A stretch of 64,000 nt of DNA from JAKAVN01 sp963796565 (GTDB lineage Bacteria > Desulfobacterota > Binatia > Binatales > Binataceae), in the NCBI GenBank assembly GCA_963796565.1, contig CAWCMA010000001.1, positions 558,001-622,000 on the forward strand. Direction: 5' to 3'. Under the pieces are notes generated by a model that saw nothing but the letters and a program-made list of their open reading frames with translations, made no database searches and had not been told where the DNA came from. Both the position numbers and the translations under genes were made by a program. This document shows, piece by piece, positions 10,206-18,958 of this stretch (position 1 is its first letter; each line of letters begins with the position of its first letter).

Positions 10206-10828
10206 CGCGAAGGCGCATCCGCCGCGCCGTCGTCGTCCGCAGGCGTGTCCGCGCGCCGCGCCTTGCGCGCGCAGGCGATTATCCGCCGGCGCAGATCGTC
10301 CATTCCCTCGCCGCTCAACGCGGAGCAGAGAATCGGTTCGAGGCCCAGCGGCTTGAAGCGTGCGAGCGCCGCGGCGCGCTCGGAGCGCCGGAGCTTGTCG
10401 GATTTGGTTGCCACGGCGATGAGTTTTACTCCACGACCGGTCGCGAGAGTGGCCAGCTCAAGCTCCTCGCGTTCAGGCCCGCGCCGCGCGTCGACTAGCA
10501 TCACAAGTCCCACCAGCCGATCGCTCTGGTCGAGATAGTCTCGCATCATCGCCGCTATCCGCGCTGCCTCGGTCCGCGCCATCTTGGCGAATCCGTAGCC
10601 CGGCAGATCGACGATCGCGAGATGGTCGCCGAGCGAGAAAAAGTTCAGTGCGCGCGTGCGGCCCGGCGTGCGCGAGGTGCGGGCGAGGTTCTTCGCCGCC
10701 GCGAGCGCATTGAGCATCGAACTCTTGCCAACGTTGGAGCGCCCAGCCAGGGCGACCTCGGCGCGATCCCATCGCGGATAGCCCTCCGGCGCAAAAGCGG
10801 AAGTCACGAATTTCGCCTCGAACCGCAT
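10202..10828 (-). CDS. engB: Ribosome-biogenesis GTPase EngB/YsxC/YihA
   Basis: EngB assists large-subunit assembly. The 208-residue length fits. G1 is GRSNVGKSS at residues 29-37, G3 is DLPGYG and G4 is TKSD, with RTPGRT as the switch-I region. The C-terminal tail is Asp/Ala-rich and of no clear function. It is the first gene of the overlapping operon ending in murI; the ATG is at 10828. Confidence 0.97.
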   Translation of the reverse strand: MRFEAKFVTSAFAPEGYPRWDRAEVALAGRSNVGKSSMLNALAAAKNLARTSRTPGRTRALNFFSLGDHLAIVDLPGYGFAKMARTEAARIAAMMRDYLDQSDRLVGLVMLVDARRGPEREELELATLATGRGVKLIAVATKSDKLRRSERAAALARFKPLGLEPILCSALSGEGMDDLRRRIIACARKARRADTPADDDGAADAPSR

Positions 10829-10881
10829 TATCTGAGCTTAGCCGCAGTTGCCTGGCATCGCACGCGCTATTTTGCGCGCGG

Positions 10882-11433
10882 CTAGCGGGCGAAGGTTCCG
10901 ACGAGGTCGCCGGTGGCTTTGACGTGTCCGCGGGCGGCCTCCTCCACCTGCGCGGCCGTGGCGCCTGGCTCGAGGCTTAGCGCGGTGTCGAGCGCGCTCA
11001 GCTCAAAGTGGTAGTGATGGGGTGAGCTACCTGGCGGAGGGCATGGGCCCTTATAGCCTATATGGCCTAGGCTGTTGGCGCCCTGGGTCGCACCGTTGGC
11101 AAGCTTCTCAGTGGGCGGCACATTAGCGTCCAATCCCCTGAGACTGGCCGGCAGATTATAGATAACCCAGTGAACGAATGTACCGTTAGGAGCGTCAGGG
11201 TCCTTGAGAATGAGGACGAGCGTTTTAGCGTCGTTTGGAACGTCTTTCCAGCCGAGCGGCGGTGACTCAACATTGGGACTCTTGCAAGTATAAACGAGAG
11301 GAATGGTCGCTCCCGCCGCGAATGCCGAACTCGTGACGCTCAGGTTTGGGATATTTTGCGCGACGGCGGGACGGGTAAGGGGCAACGAGGCGAGAATCAT
11401 AAGTATCGGAACCGACTTGACATAAGCCGCCAT
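10882..11433 (-). CDS. Secreted YbhB/YbcL-type phosphatidylethanolamine-binding protein family member
   Basis: The 183-residue product has a signal peptide (about residues 1-25, hydrophobic core ILMILASLPL, cleavage after a site such as PAVAQ). Its core is PEBP-like: DPDAPNGTFVHWVIYNLP matches the DPDAP and GxxxHW ligand-site motifs, and YKGPCPPPG plus HHYHFELSALD complete it. Bacterial YbhB-type proteins bind small anionic ligands, but their role is undefined. The ATG at 11433 is chosen because an AGGAGG sits directly upstream; the frame also extends about 58 codons further with no secretion logic. It is divergent from the helix-turn-helix gene at 11720. Confidence 0.88.
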   Translation of the reverse strand: MAAYVKSVPILMILASLPLTRPAVAQNIPNLSVTSSAFAAGATIPLVYTCKSPNVESPPLGWKDVPNDAKTLVLILKDPDAPNGTFVHWVIYNLPASLRGLDANVPPTEKLANGATQGANSLGHIGYKGPCPPPGSSPHHYHFELSALDTALSLEPGATAAQVEEAARGHVKATGDLVGTFAR

Positions 11434-11719
11434 ATGATGGCCTCCTAATAGGGAGCGACGCGTTGCAAGGCGCTGTATACGCGCGATGCATCCGTTTGCG
11501 GACAGTAATCCACGAGGAAATGAGGCGTACAGCGACAAATGCGGACAACGTTGTTGATAGCCCCTGTAGGGCCTCTTGATCAGCGCAAGCGGTTTTGCGA
11601 AGGTCACTTGCGGTTAAAGCGAGTTTAAGGTAGCATTCGTTATAGCAGGATATAACAAGCACAGCAGTCTTTGACCCTAAGGGGGCGGTGCAAAGAGCTT
11701 GCTGGCGTTGGAGAGGAAA

Positions 11720-11947
11720 ATGGCGACAGAAGCAAAATACAATCTGCCCCGCGTGATGACTGTGAAGGAGCTTTCTGCCTACCTTCGGGTCCATCCATCA
11801 ACCATATACAAGCTGCTACGGCGCGGCGAGCTGCCGGGATTTCGCATCGGCACTGATTGGCGTTTTAATGCCGAGGTAATCGATCGGTGGTGCTTGGAGC
11901 GCAATATGAAGCCCAGTGAGGTTGCTGAGAGCCTTCGCGGCAACTAG
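11720..11947 (+). CDS. Excisionase-type helix-turn-helix DNA-binding protein
   Basis: This 75-residue protein has a MerR-like/excisionase fold (HTH_17, AlpA-like). VMTVKELSAYLRVHPSTIYKLLRRGELPGFRIGTDWRF is the whole domain, with the wing RIGTDWRF. Such proteins act as recombination directionality factors or small regulators. The ATG at 11720 is preceded by GAGAGG; a TTG at 11699 is also in frame. No integrase or other phage gene is nearby, so it is either a remnant or a stand-alone regulator. The flanking 286-bp divergent interval (11434-11719) looks less GC-rich than its surroundings and shows no other gene. Confidence 0.75.
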   Translation: MATEAKYNLPRVMTVKELSAYLRVHPSTIYKLLRRGELPGFRIGTDWRFNAEVIDRWCLERNMKPSEVAESLRGN

Positions 11948-12109
11948 CTATAAATCCACGTCGCCAGCTGGTGCGGGCCCGGCTGGCGGTGAGGACACTC
12001 AGGTCAGAATAGAGAGCTTCAGGTGAGCGAATCTATCCCCTCCGTTGCGACCGGCCCAAGCTGCTCCTGAGCCCAACCCGGTCGTCGTCTCGAAGACCGA
12101 ACGGCGCGG

Positions 12110-12883
12110 CTAGCGCTGGGTTCGGGGTAGGCCCGGCACGTCAACAATACGCACTTCGGAAGGTCTGACTTCGAGCGCGCGTCCGAAAAGCGCGTCATCG
12201 CGAATAAGGCGCACGACTCCATCCGCGATTTGCTCGGGCTGCAGGATTCGCTTCGGTAAGCTCACTTCGTGCCCGCCGCTCTGCTGGATTTCGATCGCCT
12301 TCCTGACCAGCGGCGTGTCTACCACGCCCGGGCAGACACAGTTGACACGGACTTTGAACCGCTGCGCCCACGGGGCCAGCGAATATGTCAGGTTGACGAC
12401 ACCCGCCTTGGCGGCGGCATAGACCGGATCGTCCATGTACGGATAGAGCCCCGCCATCGAAGCGGTGTTGACAATCGCGCCGCCACCGTTGCGCTGCATC
12501 ATCGGCCCCGCTAGAAAGCATCCGAGGATGACCGCTTGTAAATCTATATCGAGCACGCGCCGCCACCGGTTGAGGTCGCATTGCGGAAAGGCCGGCGTCC
12601 CTACCGCGATTCCCGCGTTATTGTGCAGGATATCGAAGCGGCCGAAGGTCGAGAGCGCGGTCTCCATCATGTGCCGCGCCTGTTCCGCGTCAGTCACATC
12701 AACGCGCGCGGCGGCGGCGCGTCCGCCGGCGCTTTCAATCAGCCGGATCGTTTCGCGCAACCCCGCTTCATCCAGGTCCGCTGCAAGGACGGCGGCGCCC
12801 TCTGCCGCCAGACGCACGGCCGTAGCGCGGCCGATTCCCGATCCGCCGCCGGTAACGACAGCAGTTCTACCTTTGATTTCCAT
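12110..12883 (-). CDS. Short-chain dehydrogenase/reductase
   Basis: This is a classical SDR of about 257 residues. It has the cofactor loop TGGGSGIGRA, the acidic residue after beta-2 (ADLDEAG, favouring NAD), NNAG, the catalytic Ser in NTASMAG, and YAAAK with Tyr and Lys. PGVVDTPL follows, as usual. The substrate is unknown. The ATG at 12883 gives the normal start; a GTG at 12901 adds six residues. It lies just downstream of an aldo/keto reductase on the same strand and the two may form a unit. Confidence 0.92.
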   Translation of the reverse strand: MEIKGRTAVVTGGGSGIGRATAVRLAAEGAAVLAADLDEAGLRETIRLIESAGGRAAAARVDVTDAEQARHMMETALSTFGRFDILHNNAGIAVGTPAFPQCDLNRWRRVLDIDLQAVILGCFLAGPMMQRNGGGAIVNTASMAGLYPYMDDPVYAAAKAGVVNLTYSLAPWAQRFKVRVNCVCPGVVDTPLVRKAIEIQQSGGHEVSLPKRILQPEQIADGVVRLIRDDALFGRALEVRPSEVRIVDVPGLPRTQR

Positions 12884-12938
12884 ATCTACGCAGTTCTGCA
12901 CATTTCATGCATCGGACGCCAGAGTTTCGACTCCAGGA

Positions 12939-13802
12939 TCAACCCATCGGAAGCCGGCGACGGTGGCGATCGAGCGGAAAGGCTTCATCAATAAGGTCGA
13001 TCTCGCGCGCAGTCAGCATTAGGTCTCCGGCTCCCGCATTTTCGGCGGCATGTGCGGGACTCGAAGCCTTGGGGATCGCAAAGAGCGAGGGACGCCGGAT
13101 CAGGAAGCGTAGTGCGACCTGGCGGGGAGTTGCATCGTGCGCGGCGGCGATTTCATTCAGTACGCGGCCGGCGGCTCTTTTCGGGCCAAAAAAAGAAACC
13201 GAATGACCGAACGGGCTATACCCAACGACGGCGACGCCATGCTCCTCGCACCAGGGAATCACGGCGTGTTCGATCGTGCGCTCTCTCAGATGGTAGAGCA
13301 CCTGGTTGCACGCGACGCTGCCTTCGCCGGCGATGCTCACGACCTCCTCGAGGTCGGCCACGTCGAAGTTGCTCACGCCCCACGAGCGAATTTTCCCCTC
13401 GCGCTGAAGCCGCTCGAAACCCGCGATCGTCTCCTCCAGCGGATGTGAACCGCGCCAGTGCAGCAGGTAGCAGTCGAGCCGGTCCGTCTTCAGCCGCGCC
13501 AGCGAATTCTCGCAAGCCGCGACCGTCCCGTTTCGCGAGGCATGTTGCGGAAGGACCTTGGAGACCAGGAACACTTCATCGCGTCTGCCGAGAATCGCTT
13601 CAGCAACCACTTCCTCCGCCTGGCCCGATCCATACATCTCGGCAGTGTCGATATGGGACATGCCGAGATCGAGGCCCCGGCGCAAAGCGGCGATTGCGGA
13701 GCGACGCTCGGCGGTTTCGATATACCAGGTTCCCTGGCCGATCGCGGCTACCTGGCGCTTGATGGAGCCGAACGGATGCCCATCCATATAAGTCTCCCGC
13801 AA
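12939..13802 (-). CDS. Aldo/keto reductase
   Basis: This 287-residue (beta/alpha)8 oxidoreductase uses NADPH. The catalytic Asp and Tyr are in HIDTAEMYGSG, the Lys in FLVSKVLP and the His in CYLLHWRG. GVSNF and IPKAS are further family signatures, the latter forming part of the cofactor site. The substrate cannot be named. It precedes the SDR gene with a 55-bp gap, so co-transcription is likely. No signal peptide. Confidence 0.93.
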   Translation of the reverse strand: MRETYMDGHPFGSIKRQVAAIGQGTWYIETAERRSAIAALRRGLDLGMSHIDTAEMYGSGQAEEVVAEAILGRRDEVFLVSKVLPQHASRNGTVAACENSLARLKTDRLDCYLLHWRGSHPLEETIAGFERLQREGKIRSWGVSNFDVADLEEVVSIAGEGSVACNQVLYHLRERTIEHAVIPWCEEHGVAVVGYSPFGHSVSFFGPKRAAGRVLNEIAAAHDATPRQVALRFLIRRPSLFAIPKASSPAHAAENAGAGDLMLTAREIDLIDEAFPLDRHRRRLPMG

Positions 13803-13946
13803 TTCATCGCAGAGCTTTTATTCCAGCGCTGTGATCTGCGCGTCCTCCGGGACGTGCGAGTTTTGCGGCTCTTCTATTTTTTTGGAATAGCGATTTTTTC
13901 GGCTTGCGACATGCGGACGGTTACGCGGGTGAAATAACGGATCGGG

Positions 13947-14204
13947 TCATGCGCCGGGCTTTTCGGCGTCGTGAGCGTGGCCGATAGCCTTGCGGAGGCG
14001 GCGATCCAGCTTGGCGCAATTCAGAATGACTTTTTCGAAGTGCACTGACTCGACAGCGTCGAGAGGAACGGTGAACTCGCCGGCATTCTCGACGTAGATC
14101 ACCAACTCCGGCTCTCCGTTGGGCGCCACCGCACGCACCGCGCCGAACTCCTCGCCACCGTCGGAAATAAACGTCTGGAATCCAACTTTGATTTTTTCCT
14201 GCAT
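13947..14204 (-). CDS. Small hypothetical protein, possibly a PRC-barrel-like fold
   Basis: The 85-residue product is not recognised with certainty. The first 50 residues look like a small beta barrel (KVGFQTFISDGGEEFGAVRAV, then ELVIYVENAGEFTVPLDAVESV), a pattern seen in PRC-barrel and similar domains. The C-terminal part is a basic helix rich in Lys and Arg. No membrane segment. The neighbouring genes give no functional hint. Confidence 0.6.
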   Translation of the reverse strand: MQEKIKVGFQTFISDGGEEFGAVRAVAPNGEPELVIYVENAGEFTVPLDAVESVHFEKVILNCAKLDRRLRKAIGHAHDAEKPGA

Positions 14205-14336
14205 GGCATAATTTCCGCGTCTTTAAATTCTGATTTAGACTGCCTCCAACGGCAAACGCATTGCAAACCGAAGGTTCGCGCGGACGTGGACCCGTTTGTC
14301 GCGACAGCAGAAGTGCGCTTTAGAGCGCACCGGCGC

Positions 14337-15218
14337 TCAATGCGGAATCCAGATGGGGACGCCGTCAAACAGCCGGTCGACGATGCCTATCTGGTAGGCG
14401 AGGAACAGGCCGAAGCCGAAACTGAGGAGTCCCGAACCGGTAACAAGCCGCTGGTGCAGTGAAGACATCCGCCGCGCCGCGACGATCATCGGCGTGGCGA
14501 TGGCGGTCGTGATCAAGCCCATACCGATGATCGTCCCGAAGCAGAAAATCACCAGGTAAAGCGTCGCCCATAGCGGCTCGGGGATCGCACTGAGGACCAG
14601 CAACGCGATCGCCGCGCTGCCGGCCAGTCCGTGGACCAGACCGACGCCAAAGGACCTCAGCAATGGACGGCGCGCGGCCAACGGCGGCAGTGCGTCGGGC
14701 GCAAGGACGTGTTCACGATGGAATTCGCGATCCGCACCGTGAACGTGGGGATGGCGATGCGACGCACCGCCATGAGTGTGAGAGTGCGAATGGACGATCA
14801 GATCCGCTGGCAAATCCTCTGACAAATCCTGCGGCGAATTTCGCGACAAATCTCGCGATGAGTCGGCCGCGTTGGGCGGCCGAGTTCCGAAGAGACGTGA
14901 GGCGATTCCGCGCACCACGGCACCGACCGTGCCGAGCCCCAGCAGGATCAGCGTAATCGCGACCGCGAATTCCATCGCGAGACCGAGACGGACCGGGACG
15001 GCGAGTTTGAAAATGATGATCGCGGCGCCGACCGCGAGCACGGTCATCGTGTGTCCGAGGCCCCAGATCACGCCGATCCGGGTGGCCGCGGCGAGACGGC
15101 GCTCGCGGCTGAGGATAGCGGTCACCGCGATTACATGATCGGGGTCGGTCGCGTGGCGCATCCCGAGCAGCAGTCCGAGCAGCGCGATTCCAAGTGGTGC
15201 GGTACTTCCGTGATCCAT
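14337..15218 (-). CDS. Nickel/cobalt permease-like membrane protein (NiCoT/HupE-type)
   Basis: This 293-residue protein has about six to seven membrane helices. GMRHATDPDHVIAV in helix 1-2 is the His/Asp metal signature of nickel-cobalt transporters, and GLGHTMTV and GLVHGLAGSAA add further conserved His residues. A cytoplasmic or periplasmic loop around residues 140-170 is His-rich (HSHSHTHGG, HRHPHVHG), as in metal-buffering loops. It should move Ni2+ or Co2+ across the inner membrane. No hydrogenase or urease gene is in the window, so the client enzyme is unknown. Confidence 0.85.
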   Translation of the reverse strand: MDHGSTAPLGIALLGLLLGMRHATDPDHVIAVTAILSRERRLAAATRIGVIWGLGHTMTVLAVGAAIIIFKLAVPVRLGLAMEFAVAITLILLGLGTVGAVVRGIASRLFGTRPPNAADSSRDLSRNSPQDLSEDLPADLIVHSHSHTHGGASHRHPHVHGADREFHREHVLAPDALPPLAARRPLLRSFGVGLVHGLAGSAAIALLVLSAIPEPLWATLYLVIFCFGTIIGMGLITTAIATPMIVAARRMSSLHQRLVTGSGLLSFGFGLFLAYQIGIVDRLFDGVPIWIPH

Positions 15219-15384
15219 CGCTTAACCTTCGCATGCGAGCGCCATCGATTACAGAGCGATTCGAGGTCTATCGGACATCGATCGCACGTGACCCCTTCAC
15301 ATTCAAATACTCAGCACGCCGGCGCTGGCACGCGATCGCAACGCTAACGATGGAATAAATTATTTTCTAAGCCAGCACGGAGGG

Positions 15385-15783
15385 CTAGCCGACTCGGCCC
15401 AGGATGACTCCCATCACCAGACCGATCAGAACGTAGGCGGTGAACGCGACGTAGATACTATCGCGTTCCTTGACGAAGAGCAGAAAGCAGAACGCTACGC
15501 GCGCCAGCGGCACCAGTGTCAGCACCATCAAGCCGATCGTCAGTATCGAGCGTGGATTACCGTTAAGCGCGGTCGATGCGAGCAAGACCAGACTTTCGCG
15601 ATTCTGGTGGCGGACGTGAGCCTGCAGGCGATGAAAATGCGCGGCGTAGTAGCCGGGAACCTGCCACGCCATGCTGAGCATGCCTAAAAGCAGGAGTACG
15701 ATCGCTCCCACCAGGATGGTGCGCAGGATGATCGGAGTCCAGACCCGCAGGATGCGTTCTTCGTCGGAGGTGGTTTTGTCCAT
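15385..15783 (-). CDS. DUF1634 membrane protein
   Basis: The 132-residue protein has three predicted membrane helices (about residues 17-43, 80-108 and 112-130) with a short basic loop. Sequence and context match DUF1634, which is usually encoded beside TauE/SafE permeases. Here its ATG follows the stop of the TauE/SafE gene with no gap. A role as partner of that exporter is inferred. Confidence 0.8.
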   Translation of the reverse strand: MDKTTSDEERILRVWTPIILRTILVGAIVLLLLGMLSMAWQVPGYYAAHFHRLQAHVRHQNRESLVLLASTALNGNPRSILTIGLMVLTLVPLARVAFCFLLFVKERDSIYVAFTAYVLIGLVMGVILGRVG

Positions 15784-16611
15784 CTAGAATCCGCTCAGCG
15801 CGCGCCATCCCATTTCGACGGCGATCAGCAGCAGTATCGCCACGAACATCGTGCGCAGCGACTGTACGTTGACGTGCGGCAGCAGGCGGCTGCCGACGAG
15901 CGCGCCGGCCGTGACACCCAGCGCGACCGGGGCCGCGATCACGGTGGCGACGTCGCCGCGCGCCAGGAAGACCAGCGCGCCCGCGCCCGCGGTTACGCCG
16001 ATCATGAAGTTGCTGGTCGCGCTAGAGACCTTCAGCGGCAGATGCATCACGTAGTCCATCGCCATCACTTTGAGCGCTCCCGAGCCGATTCCGAGCAGCC
16101 CCGACATCAGCCCCGCCACCACCATCAGGGTCGCGCCACCCGGCACGTTGATGACCCCATAATCGACTTCCCGCTCGCCACTTTCGGCCGGTATCCGGCC
16201 GCCCAACTTCAACCGTTCCGCGAGTGCGTCGCTGTGGGACAAAACCGAGTCGCCGACCTTGGTCACCGTGAAGTAGGCCGACTGTAGCATCATCAGCGCG
16301 AACAACAGCTCCAGCACCCACGTCGGGACGATCCCGGCCAGGTAGGCGCCGGTCACCGCCCCGGTCACGGTGGCGCACTCCAGCGCCATCGCCACCCGCA
16401 GATTGGTCCAGCCGTCGCGCACGAAGGCGACGCTGGCGCCCGCGCTGGTCGCGACTACCGAAATCATGCTCGCGCCGACCGCGACCTCCATCGGAACGTG
16501 TGCAAAGATCAACAGCGCGGGCACGATAAAAACTCCGCCGCCCAGGCCCGAGAGCGCGCCAATAAACCCCGCGCCCGCGGCGAGCGCCAAAAGCCCCAGC
16601 ATGATGAACAT
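15784..16611 (-). CDS. TauE/SafE family sulfite/organosulfur exporter
   Basis: This 275-residue integral membrane protein has about eight helices in two halves. The N-terminal GALSGLGGGVFIVPALL and the internal GLLGIGSGALKVMAM are the paired glycine-rich motifs of the family (PF01925). Members export sulfite, sulfoacetate or related anions. The gene abuts a DUF1634 gene, a common pairing. Substrate unknown. Confidence 0.9.
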   Translation of the reverse strand: MFIMLGLLALAAGAGFIGALSGLGGGVFIVPALLIFAHVPMEVAVGASMISVVATSAGASVAFVRDGWTNLRVAMALECATVTGAVTGAYLAGIVPTWVLELLFALMMLQSAYFTVTKVGDSVLSHSDALAERLKLGGRIPAESGEREVDYGVINVPGGATLMVVAGLMSGLLGIGSGALKVMAMDYVMHLPLKVSSATSNFMIGVTAGAGALVFLARGDVATVIAAPVALGVTAGALVGSRLLPHVNVQSLRTMFVAILLLIAVEMGWRALSGF

Positions 16612-16787
16612 CAGCCGCTGTTCCCCTCTCTCAACTCCGCGCCTTGAGAATACGCGCGAGCGCGACAGAATCGAACCGGTGTGCCGCGCCGATCGAGGAG
16701 CTTCATTCCGGCGAGAGTCTTAATTCCGAATGGTCGGTCGATGATTCGAGGCTTGGCCGGGCCAAGGAGCGCGCAGCAGGACACGAC

Positions 16788-17594
16788 TCAGAAAGGGCGC
16801 GAGGGGTGGAGTTCGAGGGCGAGGCGCGGATTGGCGCGCAACCCGCGTTCCATTTCGTCGGTTATCTCGCGCACCGCCCGCAACGGTTCGCTGGAGCGCC
16901 AGATGGGGTTGCTGACGACCAGGTAGTCGGCGCCGGCTCGCACCGCCTCTGCCGCGCCGAAGGGGTATTCGCTCGCCTCCCATCCGCGGCTGCGGCCCAT
17001 CCCCGAGCTTATTACGGTGAAGCGCCGGCCGCAGGCCGCGCGCACCCGCGCGGTCTCGTGCGGTGAAGTCAGCACGCCGTCGAGTGCGGCGTCGGCTGCC
17101 AGCTTGGCTATCTGCACAACGCGCCGCGGGCCCCGCCCGCCCTCCGACGGCGCCGGCGCGGGATGATTGCGGCTGAGTGCCGCCAGCATCGCGACCGCGA
17201 TGATGTGCGGGCGGCGCAGTCCCTCGCCACGGCACACGCGGGTCACTTCGCCGCGCACCCGGTCCATCATCTCGAAGCTGCCGTGGGGATAAAGGTCGAA
17301 CATTCGCACGCCCAGACGGGTCGCCTCGACGGCCGCCTTGCTTACGGCGGGCGCGCTGTCGTGAAACTTCAGGTCGAGGAAGACTTCACCGCCGCGGCGG
17401 CGAATCTCGCGCACGAAGTCGGGTCCGCAGTTGAGGTAGAGCGGCTTGCCGACTTTGAACATCCCGACCACGCGCGCCAGTTCGTCGACCAGTCGCAATG
17501 CCTCGGCCGGTGTCCCCAGGTCGAGCGACACGATCAGCCGTTCGCGCAGCGCGCCATGGCGGATCAGGCTCGAAAATGGCCAGTACTGCGTCAT
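16788..17594 (-). CDS. pyrF: Orotidine-5'-phosphate decarboxylase PyrF
   Basis: PyrF catalyses the last step of UMP synthesis. The catalytic Asp-Lys-x-x-Asp lies at Asp74, Lys76 and Asp79 (DLKFHD), with SLDLGTPAEAL at the start and KVGKPLY as the second strand. GADYLVVSNPIWRS corresponds to the phosphate-binding GRPI region with changes (NPIW rather than GRPI), and TVISSGMG replaces the more usual TPGIR. At about 268 residues it is slightly longer than E. coli PyrF. It stands alone here. Confidence 0.9.
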   Translation of the reverse strand: MTQYWPFSSLIRHGALRERLIVSLDLGTPAEALRLVDELARVVGMFKVGKPLYLNCGPDFVREIRRRGGEVFLDLKFHDSAPAVSKAAVEATRLGVRMFDLYPHGSFEMMDRVRGEVTRVCRGEGLRRPHIIAVAMLAALSRNHPAPAPSEGGRGPRRVVQIAKLAADAALDGVLTSPHETARVRAACGRRFTVISSGMGRSRGWEASEYPFGAAEAVRAGADYLVVSNPIWRSSEPLRAVREITDEMERGLRANPRLALELHPSRPF

Positions 17595-17722
17595 CGCCTC
17601 AACTCAAAGGTTCGTCATTATACAATGCGATACGATGCGGCGCATCGAGCCACCCGACATCCATCCAATGCTGCCAATGCGCCACGATGTCAAGGCGCGC
17701 ATCTTAGATCGTTCGGAGGCGC

Positions 17723-18871
17723 TCAGCCGAGCCATCGCGTCGCGGCTAAGCCGGCCATTCCGGCCGCGAAGATCAGCCACGCGGAGTTCACTCGCCAGTA
17801 AATCAACAGCAGGGCGCTGATCGCGGCCACCGCGGCGGTCGTTACGTCGACCAGCGCGGCCCGGCTGAGTTGCAACGTGACGGCCGCCAGCAGCGCGAGC
17901 GCGCCAATATTGACTCCATCGAGAAAGGCTCCGGCGATCATCGAGCGCCGGATGCGCGGAATCAGCGGACGGCTGGCGGCTACGAAAACGAAGCCCGGGA
18001 CGAAAATCGCGATCGTCGCAACCACCGCCCCGGTCGCACCGCCCAGCAGGTAGCCGATGAAGGTCGCGGTGGTGAAGACCGGTCCCGGAGTGACCTGACC
18101 AACGGCGACCGCGTCGAGCAATTGCGACTGCGTAATCCAGTGCAGGCGATCCACGAGGTCCGTTTGCAGGAAGGCGAGCAGCACATAGCCGCTCCCATAG
18201 AGCACCGCGCCGACTTTGAGAAAAAAGAGAAAAAGCCCCAGCAGGCTGAAAGGTGCGATCGCCGCCGCCGCACCCGCGCTCTTGAGCATCGGCACGATGC
18301 CCGGCCATCCTGACGCCGGAATCGCGGCCGAGGCCGCAGGGATGCGCCCCCGATCGATCCGCGCCCTTGCCGCCGCGACAACACCCGCGACGAAGAGAAT
18401 TATCAGCGGGCTGACGCCGAACATCGAAGCGGCCATAGCAAGCGAGCCAACCAGAGCGAGAAATCCGCCCTTGATCGCCGTGGGCGCGAGCCGCCAGAGC
18501 GCCTGAAAAATTACGCCGACGATGACCGGCTTGATCCCGTACATGATTCCTTGGAACTGAGGCAGCGATCCGAAGCGGACGTAGGCCCACGCCGCGGCCA
18601 TCACGATAAGCATCGCGGGAACGATGAAGCATACGCCGCCCACCACCAGCCCCTTCCAGCCGGCGCGTTGATGGCCGATATGAATCGCCATCTCGGTGGA
18701 GTTCGGCCCGGGAATCAGATTCGTCGCGCCGAGCATGTCGAGAAATTCCGCGTGCGAGAGCCATCCGCGCCGCCGCACGAATTCCTCTTCCATCATCGCG
18801 ATGTGGGCCGCGGGGCCGCCGAAGGCAGTGGTGCCGAGGCGCAAAAACGAAACCGCAATTTCCCGTAACAT
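17723..18871 (-). CDS. chrA: Chromate transporter ChrA
   Basis: This 382-residue two-domain CHR-family protein (LCHR) opens with FLRLGTTAFGGPAAHIAMMEEE and has the signature NLIPGPNSTEMAIHIG in the first half and QVTPGPVFTTATFIGY in the second, i.e. duplicated PGP motifs. About ten membrane helices. Members export chromate or related oxyanions by proton antiport, though many chromosomal copies have no proven role in resistance. It lies 87 bp downstream of cinA on the same strand, with a short GC hairpin between them. Confidence 0.92.
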   Translation of the reverse strand: MLREIAVSFLRLGTTAFGGPAAHIAMMEEEFVRRRGWLSHAEFLDMLGATNLIPGPNSTEMAIHIGHQRAGWKGLVVGGVCFIVPAMLIVMAAAWAYVRFGSLPQFQGIMYGIKPVIVGVIFQALWRLAPTAIKGGFLALVGSLAMAASMFGVSPLIILFVAGVVAAARARIDRGRIPAASAAIPASGWPGIVPMLKSAGAAAAIAPFSLLGLFLFFLKVGAVLYGSGYVLLAFLQTDLVDRLHWITQSQLLDAVAVGQVTPGPVFTTATFIGYLLGGATGAVVATIAIFVPGFVFVAASRPLIPRIRRSMIAGAFLDGVNIGALALLAAVTLQLSRAALVDVTTAAVAAISALLLIYWRVNSAWLIFAAGMAGLAATRWLG

Positions 18872-18917
18872 TCTGGAACGGCTATCGCTTTCGCTGCGCG
18901 CCTGTGGACCGCTACCC

Positions 18918-18933
18918 CCGGGCTTCCGCCCGG
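18918..18933. other. Small GC hairpin between cinA and chrA
   Basis: CCGGGC and GCCCGG enclose a four-base loop. There is no U-tract, so this is not a standard terminator; it may modulate read-through from cinA to chrA or simply be intergenic structure. Confidence 0.35.
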
Positions 18934-18958
18934 AACGAGCGAGAGTCGGAGTCGGAAG

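Noticed and set aside
16640..16700. A GGTTCGATTC-like segment suggesting a tRNA T-arm (minus strand)
   Set aside because: No five-base T-stem, acceptor or anticodon arm can be folded around it.
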